A program made the translations under genes and the position numbers. Shown one piece after another: positions 58,053-64,000 of a stretch of DNA of 64,000 nt. The DNA comes from Achromobacter spanius (GTDB lineage Bacteria; Pseudomonadota; Gammaproteobacteria; Burkholderiales; Burkholderiaceae_B), in NCBI RefSeq assembly GCF_003994415.1, contig NZ_CP034689.1, forward strand, positions 992,001-1,056,000. Direction: 5' to 3'. The notes below the pieces were generated by a model. That model saw only the letters and a list, made by a program, of their open reading frames with translations, had not been told where the DNA came from and searched no databases. Numbering within the stretch: the first letter of the stretch is position 1; each line of letters begins with the position of its first letter.

Positions 58053-58107
58053 CTATATCCTCGAATTATTGTGCTTGTCAGGGAGGGCGGCTATTTGAAA
58101 CTCAATA

Positions 58108-59001
58108 TTAGCCAATCTTCCCAATGAAGGGAACTGCAATTCCGCCGCCGGCGCCGCTGCCAGTTATTTTGGTAGCCACCACTGAGACCTGTTCTAGCAT
58201 GAATTTGGAGCACATCATGAAGAACACGATAGCCGTGAGCATGGAAAATATATTGATCTGGTCCGCTTTCGATAGATCGATTAACCCTTGCTGGAGTTGT
58301 CCGAACATTCCCATGATGAACATGAAGACGACCATAAAAAGGCCTGCGTAAATAGCATAGTAGAGGGCCTGGCCGAGCCAGCTGTGGAAGAACTGCTTGG
58401 TCGGTTCGAACAGCAGCGCCAATATGCAAAGCGGTCCGAGTACGACGACTAAGCCCATCCCAACTTTTACCGTGATCAGCACTAGCATCCCGATCGCGCT
58501 CATGACCGCTGAGATAATGGTGATGATGACCGAGACAACCACGAAGACAAAGGCCTGCGCGATTTTCTTCAGACCGCTTGGTGCGCGCTCCTGCAACCGT
58601 GTGCCGATTTCTGCGCCATTGTTCGCTGCGTCGTCCATCATTTCGGATGGGGTTTTTACGGTGCCCGTGAACAGCTGGGCCACGGAGGTGGGTAAGTCGA
58701 GCATTACACCGACAATCTCCTTTTGGTATAGCCCCCCGGTGCCGGCGATGGACACGATGATCGCTATATTGAAGACCCGCCGACACGCATGTAGGACGGG
58801 AGTCTGGATCGCCCCGGCGCAGATGAGCCAACCGTACCAGACAAGCGCAACAGACAGGCCAACCGACACGAACGGCAATAGCTTCGCGGTGATGGACGCG
58901 ACCATTGGCGTGATGACGCTCGTTAGCATCTTAGTCACCGACTGGTCGATCCAGTTCGCGATCCCGCCAAGACTGGCCAGACTGACCGCGGTGGTGGCCA
59001 T
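58108..59001 (-). CDS. virB6: VirB6-type polytopic membrane protein
   Basis: 297 residues with about six membrane helices: LPFVSVGLSVALVWYGWLIC, FVFVVVSVIITIISAVMSAI, VKVGMGLVVVLGPLCILALL, FHSWLGQALYYAIYAGLFMV (W-L-x-Q family signature). Start and the virB5 stop overlap by one base (TAATG). Inner-membrane channel component. Confidence 0.9.
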   Translation of the reverse strand: MATTAVSLASLGGIANWIDQSVTKMLTSVITPMVASITAKLLPFVSVGLSVALVWYGWLICAGAIQTPVLHACRRVFNIAIIVSIAGTGGLYQKEIVGVMLDLPTSVAQLFTGTVKTPSEMMDDAANNGAEIGTRLQERAPSGLKKIAQAFVFVVVSVIITIISAVMSAIGMLVLITVKVGMGLVVVLGPLCILALLFEPTKQFFHSWLGQALYYAIYAGLFMVVFMFIMGMFGQLQQGLIDLSKADQINIFSMLTAIVFFMMCSKFMLEQVSVVATKITGSGAGGGIAVPFIGKIG

Positions 59002-59750
59002 TATCTCGCTCCAGGAAGCGGCGCGCGGATTGCACCAAGGCTGAAAGAGCTATCGGCCAGCTTTTCGGCTTGCTGCTCCATCAGGGCTTGCTCGGCCACA
59101 ATCTGGCGGGTGAGCATGTCCGCCCGGGTTTGGTCGGCCTGGATGTTTGCCTGCTCGACGAGCAGCCGGGCCTGCAGGTCAGCGATGGCCTTTGGATCCT
59201 GGGCCTGATTGATCTTGGCCTGGAGCTGGTCCACCTGCTTGACACGGGCGGTCATCGCCTTCTGGGTCTGCTCCATCATCGCCTGACTGCGAACGGCGAT
59301 CTTTTCGGCCCGGGCGTCCAGGTTCTTTTTGTCCTGTTCGTAGTTGCCAGTTAAGCGTTCCTCGCGCTCAATGCGCTCCACAGCGTCCGAGATCCCGCCC
59401 AGCCCGCCATTGGAGGCGCGAAGAATATCCCGTGCGTCTGCCGGCAGTGCATCGCGAATCGCCGGGTTGTTCAGGATGTCGCCCAGGTTCCGTGTCCCGG
59501 TTAGGGCTTCCAACTGACGCTTCTGGCTCTCAAGCTGATCCCTGAGGACAGCAATCTGCTCGGCATACTTGGCCAGCGTCTCGACGTGCTTGATGGCCCG
59601 GTCGGCGATGCTGGCCGCATCCACTACAGGAATGCCACTCGCGTGGACAGGGGTCAGGGAGTTGGAGAAAAGGACAGCAGCCAGGAATGCGGTAAACCGC
59701 ACGCGCCGGGCGCGGCTCGGGCGGTGGTTGGGGGTGTGCGTCTGGGACAT
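59001..59750 (-). CDS. virB5: VirB5-type pilus-tip protein
   Basis: 249 residues. Signal peptide (FTAFLAAVLFSNSLTPVHAS), then helices typical of VirB5/TraC: AIKHVETLAKYAEQIAVLRD, QLESQKRQLEALTGTRNLGD and a long coiled-coil-like region (about 150-235). Minor pilin at the pilus tip involved in recipient contact. It starts two bases after the virB4 stop. Confidence 0.88.
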   Translation of the reverse strand: MSQTHTPNHRPSRARRVRFTAFLAAVLFSNSLTPVHASGIPVVDAASIADRAIKHVETLAKYAEQIAVLRDQLESQKRQLEALTGTRNLGDILNNPAIRDALPADARDILRASNGGLGGISDAVERIEREERLTGNYEQDKKNLDARAEKIAVRSQAMMEQTQKAMTARVKQVDQLQAKINQAQDPKAIADLQARLLVEQANIQADQTRADMLTRQIVAEQALMEQQAEKLADSSFSLGAIRAPLPGAR

Positions 59751-59752
59751 GA

Positions 59753-62212
59753 TCAGCTCCTTGTCGCCTCTTGGGCGAGCTTGAGGTAGTGGGGCAGCCA
59801 GAGGGCGGGGTCGTCACCATGCTTGGCAACTGCCGCTTCGGCGATTTCGGCCAGGTCTTCGGATCCGGAGAACACCAGCAGCGCCTCGGGACATGAGGCG
59901 AGGTCCAGTTCGGCCGTGACGGCAGACTCGTTTTGTTTGACGACGAACTGGCGGCTGAACGGCGGCAGATCCTTGACCATCTTGAAGACAGCGGGAGACA
60001 GCTTGAATCCGTCGACGTAGTCCTCGGCAGTGGCCTTGGGATTCTCGAGAAACATGGCGGTCGCGGACTGCTGAATAAGCGAGCGACCTACAGGGTTCTC
60101 CAGGATCGCGGCGGGCTCCTGCGTAGCGAAGACGAGGACACCGTTTTTCTTACGGACCGTGCGGCTGGCATCCTGCATCGACGCCTGGAAGTAGGGCACT
60201 TTCAGAGGGTGCTGAACTTCGTCAAAGAAAAGGGCGATTCGCCGCCCGTCCATCATCTGGTCCGTTCGGTAAAGCAAGTACGTTATTGCTGCGTCACGGA
60301 CGGGGCCTTGCTCGAGGAACTCCGTCAAGTCAAATCCAAAGAGGTTGTTAGCCGCCAGGTCAAGTTCGTCTTTGGGGTTGTCGAACAACCAGCCATACTC
60401 GCCGCCCGCGCACCAGCGTTTGAGGCGCTCTTTCAGGCTCAGCTGACCTTCAGGTGCAGGCGCGGCGGGGAGAAAATTAACCAGGTTGGACAGGCATCGA
60501 TCCTCCAGGTCGATGTGCTTCACAAGCTGGTTGACGGCCATGGCGATTTGCTTCTGCTCGGAGGGACTGGCCGCCTCGTCCCCGTTTGCCCCCAACAGCT
60601 TCGTCATGCTGGCCATGAACGTGACGTTTGAAGCGGTGTCAGGCAGTTGCAGGTAGTTCCAGCCGGTTTTCACGCCCAGGCGCAGCGGGAAATACTTGCC
60701 GCCCATCGCCATGACGGTCACCTGCATGCCGCGATCCTTGTCGAACACGATGCCCGTGTAGTCGAACTTGCGTGCCTGGGTGATGAGATGACCCAAGAGG
60801 ACCGTCTTGCCGGCGCCGGACTGGCCGATGATGGACGTGTTCCCGAGGCGGCGTTTGCCGGTTTCGTCAACGTCCTGAAGCGAGGCGTGAAAGTTCAAGT
60901 AGTAAGGCGTGCCGCCCGTCGTCTTCAGCATCGTGACCGCCGGCCCCCATGGATTGCCTGCCGGCTTTCCGAAGAGGTAGTTGTGCATCGAGGAGAAGCT
61001 CAGGAAATTCAGCGAGGTGATCGGCGCCGGGCGAGGGCGCCATTTCCAGTTGCCCGGGAACTGGGCGGCCCACGCGGCCAAGGATGAGCGATCACACAGA
61101 CGACCGATGATTTCTTCGTCAGCCAGCGCGCCGCTGATACTCGCGGCCGCCCGAAGGGCCCCCTCGCTGTCATCGCCAAACACCTGGATAGTGGCGTGGT
61201 GGTCACCCATTACGAAGCGGCCTGCGGCCAGTTCGTCGCGGGCCTTCTTCAGATCTTCGATCTGGGACGCGGAGTAGTCGCCAGAGTCTTCCAGCCACTT
61301 GATTTGGCGTGACAGCGCCTTCAGCCCATCGGGCTTTGACATCGCGCCAAAGGACTGCGACAGCACAAACTCGTGCGGCTGGTTGAGCAGGCAGTTCAGG
61401 TGGCCGGCTTTGGTGTTGTTGGAGTACTCCCGAAGTTCCAGCATCACGTAGCGACGTGTCCAGTCAGGCCCCCGCATCTCGGCGAGTTCGCCGTGCGTGG
61501 AGAAGAACTGACGACTGGTGGGCAGATAGTTGTACAGGCGCGCGTTCACCAGCGGCACCGGCTGCATCTTGCCGTTGAGCAGAAAGCCGAGGAATTCGGC
61601 TGGTTCCGAGAACCGCGATTTCCGGCGGGGAGCCTCCTCGCCGCTCATGTCGTGCGGAGACTCCCGCTCGACAATGGTTAGCAGCTCCGGTGAATAGAGC
61701 TTGAGCGATCCGCGAAGTTTGCGGTTGACGTCATCGAGCTGTTCGATCGCCTGGTTCTGCCACGCAAGCGCCGAGCGCGCCGTTCGCTTTTCAAAGTTGG
61801 ACAGCAAGCGCAGGGCGGGATCGATCTGCGCCCGTGTCAGCACGGTCAAGTACATCTCATTGATCATCGGCGGCTTACCGGCGAAGACCTTGCGATACGC
61901 GGCATCGTGATCGCGGGAGAACTGGTCCGGATAGTCGCTTTCGGGATACTCGAACACCCTGCGACGGACAAGGTGCGACCAGATCCCGAATCCCGTTGGG
62001 AACCCCCGGAACACGTTGTTGAGCTCCTCGACCCAGCGGTAGTGCTCCTCATCGCTGTAGCCTTGAAAGGTGCGCCCGTCGATGCGCCAGACCGAGAGGT
62101 ACTCCCAGTCGCGGGTTGCGATGATGGTGGGCGTGACGTGGTGCGAGTAGGGGACGTACGTGCTGACCGGCGGCTCATACGCCGGCAGCGTCACGATGGA
62201 TTGTTGTTTCAT
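59753..62212 (-). CDS. virB4: VirB4-type ATPase
   Basis: 819 residues. N-terminal VirB4 domain (YVPYSHHVTPTIIATRDWEY, RWVEELNNVFRGFPTGFGIW), Walker A SIIGQSGAGKTVLLGHLITQ, Walker B RIALFFDEVQHPLKVPYFQA, followed by GVLVFATQEPAAILENPVGR. The largest T4SS ATPase, for pilus biogenesis and transport. Start ATG 62212 overlaps the virB3 stop (ATGA). Confidence 0.95.
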   Translation of the reverse strand: MKQQSIVTLPAYEPPVSTYVPYSHHVTPTIIATRDWEYLSVWRIDGRTFQGYSDEEHYRWVEELNNVFRGFPTGFGIWSHLVRRRVFEYPESDYPDQFSRDHDAAYRKVFAGKPPMINEMYLTVLTRAQIDPALRLLSNFEKRTARSALAWQNQAIEQLDDVNRKLRGSLKLYSPELLTIVERESPHDMSGEEAPRRKSRFSEPAEFLGFLLNGKMQPVPLVNARLYNYLPTSRQFFSTHGELAEMRGPDWTRRYVMLELREYSNNTKAGHLNCLLNQPHEFVLSQSFGAMSKPDGLKALSRQIKWLEDSGDYSASQIEDLKKARDELAAGRFVMGDHHATIQVFGDDSEGALRAAASISGALADEEIIGRLCDRSSLAAWAAQFPGNWKWRPRPAPITSLNFLSFSSMHNYLFGKPAGNPWGPAVTMLKTTGGTPYYLNFHASLQDVDETGKRRLGNTSIIGQSGAGKTVLLGHLITQARKFDYTGIVFDKDRGMQVTVMAMGGKYFPLRLGVKTGWNYLQLPDTASNVTFMASMTKLLGANGDEAASPSEQKQIAMAVNQLVKHIDLEDRCLSNLVNFLPAAPAPEGQLSLKERLKRWCAGGEYGWLFDNPKDELDLAANNLFGFDLTEFLEQGPVRDAAITYLLYRTDQMMDGRRIALFFDEVQHPLKVPYFQASMQDASRTVRKKNGVLVFATQEPAAILENPVGRSLIQQSATAMFLENPKATAEDYVDGFKLSPAVFKMVKDLPPFSRQFVVKQNESAVTAELDLASCPEALLVFSGSEDLAEIAEAAVAKHGDDPALWLPHYLKLAQEATRS

Positions 62213-62610
62213 CGGTCGTGAACTCCGAGCCAGCGGGCCCAGGGGCGCCGCCGGCTGTAGGGTGTTGGCGTGAGGGATATCGCACCCCAAAAGCGCTTGT
62301 TCTTTGCCAAGAACTTGGTCTTGACCCAAAGCTCCCAGATCCAGAAGGCGCGGTCATCATGGCGGCTCAGAATGGCCATCACCGGATAAAGGACGGGAAA
62401 GAGCAGCCAGCCCCACAGCGTGAATGAAGCGGCGGTGACGGTCACAAAGACCAGTCCAGCAAATGCTCGTGTGGGCACTCCCCCGGGGACGGTGGCGACG
62501 CGGGTGGCACCCTTGAAAAGGGGGAAGCGGTTAAGGGGCACTTCTGACCCCACCGCAACTGGGGCGGCTGCAGCTGGGGCTTTGGCCTTTTGCTTGGGCG
62601 AGGTGGCCAT
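62209..62610 (-). CDS. virB3: VirB3-type membrane protein
   Basis: 133 residues. A 25-residue Ala/Lys-rich leader precedes the VirB3 core PLFKGATRVATVPGGVPTRA, with a hydrophobic hairpin (GLVFVTVTAASFTLWGWLLF, about 52-80) and RHDDRAFWIWELWVKTKFLA. Start ATG 62610 overlaps the virB2 stop (TGATG). Confidence 0.9.
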   Translation of the reverse strand: MATSPKQKAKAPAAAAPVAVGSEVPLNRFPLFKGATRVATVPGGVPTRAFAGLVFVTVTAASFTLWGWLLFPVLYPVMAILSRHDDRAFWIWELWVKTKFLAKNKRFWGAISLTPTPYSRRRPWARWLGVHDR

Positions 62611-62939
62611 CAACCGAAGACCAGCTTAATGATGCCGCCAGCGATGGCACCGGAAAAGACGATACCCACTGCCCATTGATAGGCGGTTTCCTTGCGAATC
62701 ACGTCGAACGAATAAAGGATGCCGATAATGCCGGCGGAAACAAGGCCGATGACGGGGATGATGAGCCACAGCCAGTCTTTGACCTTCTGCACGGTAGTGG
62801 TGGCCTTCTCGAACTGCGCCATCGCCAGTTCCGGTTGCAGCAGGAGGAGCAATGCAAGGGTCGCGTATGCCAGGGCGACAAGCGTGCTGCAGCTCTTGGA
62901 CTGCGAGTCGCCAGGGGAGATATTGGATGCTGCGGTCAT
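62610..62939 (-). CDS. virB2: VirB2-type major pilin
   Basis: 109 residues. Long signal region ending LLLLQPELAMAQ, then the mature pilin FEKATTTVQKVKDWLWLIIP and two helices (VIGLVSAGIIGILYSF; WAVGIVFSGAIAGGIIKLVF). Mature length about 67 residues fits VirB2. A KorB operator-like site lies 77 bp upstream of the start. Confidence 0.9.
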   Translation of the reverse strand: MTAASNISPGDSQSKSCSTLVALAYATLALLLLLQPELAMAQFEKATTTVQKVKDWLWLIIPVIGLVSAGIIGILYSFDVIRKETAYQWAVGIVFSGAIAGGIIKLVFG

Positions 62940-63015
62940 TTTGAAACTCCAATGGGTGACGCCACCCGGCTGATGAGCGGGGCGGCATTCGTTGAGGTAG
63001 ATGAGAGGGCCGGTG

Positions 63016-63028
63016 TTTAGCTGCTAAA
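63016..63028. promoter_or_regulatory. KorB operator-like site between virB1 and virB2
   Basis: TTTAGCTGCTAAA differs from the KorB consensus only at the central base; the dyad extends to GTGTTTAGC-T-GCTAAACAC, nine perfect base pairs. Placed where a promoter for virB2-virB11 should be, so KorB repression of the T4SS operon is likely. Confidence 0.7.
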
Positions 63029-63048
63029 CACTGGCGAGGGGTGCGCTT

Positions 63049-63714
63049 CTACTGCGCCGGCAGGCGCGAGGACTGCGTAGGGATCGGCCTGCCGAATGTG
63101 GCATCTGGGCGCGGTTCGAATGCGTCTTTGCGGGGCGCCACAAAAGCGTCGTCGCGGGACTTCTGAAAGGCATCGGGTTTGGACGGCTTCGGACGCGGGC
63201 GGCTACGCGTCTTGGTGTCAGCATTGGCGGGCGCGCCGCCCTCCTTCACGATGGCCGGTACAGCCAGGCCAGCGCCGGCGATGACCTTGCCGACATACCC
63301 ATTCCTGAAGCCCGAGGTCAGGTTGCCCGTGTTGTAGCAACTGAATGCCGCATACAGCGCGTTCTGTCCGGGGCCGTGCAGCTTGGCGGCTCGCTTGTAG
63401 CAATCAACGAGGACACGCTGGGCAGATGCAAGGTTGACGCACGGGTCGAAGATGCTTTCGGATGTGACACCAAGCCACTTCCAGTTCCGCACGTTGATCT
63501 GGCCGTAGCCGACGTCGAAGTCCACTCCTTTGGCCATCAGATCGCGCACCGCCTGGACTGCCTCCTCTTTGGACTTCGGGCGGATGCTTACGTGGGGCTT
63601 GGCGTTGACGCCAATGGCCAGCGGATTGAATGCGGACTCGTGACGGACCACAGCGCTGAGCGTACTGATGTGCACGTCGGGCGCACACTGCCTGGCGAGG
63701 GTTGGGAAGTCCAT
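63049..63714 (-). CDS. virB1: VirB1-type lytic transglycosylase
   Basis: 221 residues. SLT domain 1-145: ISTLSAVVRHESAFNPLAIG with the catalytic Glu, VDFDVGYGQINVRNWKWLGV and YAAFSCYNTGNLTSGFRNGY. No signal peptide is evident at the N-terminus. The C-terminal 70 residues are charged and Pro-rich. It opens peptidoglycan for T4SS assembly. Begins three bases after the upstream gene's stop. Confidence 0.9.
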   Translation of the reverse strand: MDFPTLARQCAPDVHISTLSAVVRHESAFNPLAIGVNAKPHVSIRPKSKEEAVQAVRDLMAKGVDFDVGYGQINVRNWKWLGVTSESIFDPCVNLASAQRVLVDCYKRAAKLHGPGQNALYAAFSCYNTGNLTSGFRNGYVGKVIAGAGLAVPAIVKEGGAPANADTKTRSRPRPKPSKPDAFQKSRDDAFVAPRKDAFEPRPDATFGRPIPTQSSRLPAQ

Positions 63715-63717
63715 CGG

Positions 63718-64000
63718 TCAATTCCCCACCATGCCGAAGCCAGGCCCCTTGCCGTTCTGCTCGCGCTCTTTGCGTTCTGCAAGCGCCTTTTCGTACTTGG
63801 CAAGCTCGTGTTGGTAGTCCCGTGGCTCCGCCCAGTAACCGCCGTCGGCGGGCGTCCCAACGTAAAGCGGTAGACCATCGTCAAAGGCGGTGTATTCGTG
63901 CGACTCGTAAACGCTGCAATAGCCGGGGCGTTTGTTGCCGATGATGAGGCTGCCGTCGTCGTTGCCGCCGCGCCAGGTTCGAAGCGCGACATTCAGCGCA
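63718..64000 (-). CDS. unknown gene upstream of virB1, 5' end beyond the window
   Basis: The last 93 codons of a minus-strand gene that continues past the window end: WRGGNDDGSLIIGNKRPGYC, VYESHEYTAFDDGLPLYVGT, GYWAEPRDYQHELAKYEKAL and NGKGPGFGMVGN. No family recognised. It is three bases from virB1, so part of the same transfer transcript. Confidence 0.7.
   Translation of the reverse strand, partial: ALNVALRTWRGGNDDGSLIIGNKRPGYCSVYESHEYTAFDDGLPLYVGTPADGGYWAEPRDYQHELAKYEKALAERKEREQNGKGPGFGMVGN

Overview
The window reads as a conjugative plasmid (or a closely plasmid-like integrative element) of a GC-rich betaproteobacterium, most likely order Burkholderiales. Reasons: a KorB-type ParB with matching KorB operators, DUF4148-type periplasmic proteins next to copRS, a Cupriavidus/Pseudomonas-style copper cluster and generally high GC. 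No rRNA, tRNA or CRISPR array was found.

Layout. (1) 1-1752: backbone partition/regulation: the tail of a ParA/IncC-type gene, a korB-like gene, a perfect KorB operator and a small orf. (2) 1753-4270: a compact Tn402/Tn5053-family element with both terminal repeats, a 5-bp target duplication (GAAAT), a truncated tniA, an MFS transporter and a DUF1232 protein. (3) 4300-6335: half of a UPF0016 transporter gene, dmeR-dmeF (Co/Ni efflux) and a twice-frameshifted ynfA, followed by two solitary Tn21-type 38-bp ends. (4) 6722-17223: an envelope island. One nine-gene operon (PepSY, PAP2, two COG4705/DUF347-type proteins, lipoprotein, DedA, cytochrome b561, response regulator, histidine kinase) is followed by a second PAP2 gene, a YdjC/ChbG (NaxD-like) deacetylase, a GtrA-type flippase and a polyprenyl-phosphate glycosyltransferase. 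Together these look like a mobile lipid A or undecaprenyl-linked sugar modification module. (5) 17.4-18.9 kb: degenerate DNA with an IS3 remnant and a truncated SRAP gene. (6) 18.9-29.9 kb: plasmid accessory or establishment genes (RadC-like, KlcA antirestriction, two methyltransferase-like genes, many small unknown proteins, a large ParB-like protein, higBA), with repeated hairpin-rich leaders, an IS110 insertion, a cluster of palindromes and twelve tandem 11-bp repeats. (7) 30.8-43.6 kb: copper resistance (DUF4148 protein, copRS, copI, copABCD, DUF411 protein, Cu(I) P-type ATPase, Csp-type copper storage protein) with three copies of a CopR-box-like dyad and a CueR-type promoter; remnants of DUF305, DUF4148 and CDF genes lie at its edges. 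(8) 43.6-64.0 kb, all on the minus strand: conjugation and replication: MOBF relaxase, coupling protein, stbCBA, a putative replication initiator with an iteron-like oriV candidate, and a virB1-virB11 type IV secretion locus in which virB10 is split by a frameshift.

How it works together: the backbone would be replicated from the iteron region, partitioned by ParA/KorB and StbABC, and transferred by MOBF/VirB. KorB probably coordinates partition and transfer, because KorB operators lie at the korB end and between virB1 and virB2. The cargo gives efflux or storage of Cu, Co and Ni and, by inference, resistance to agents attacking the envelope. The virB10 frameshift, if real, should abolish self-transfer unless complemented.
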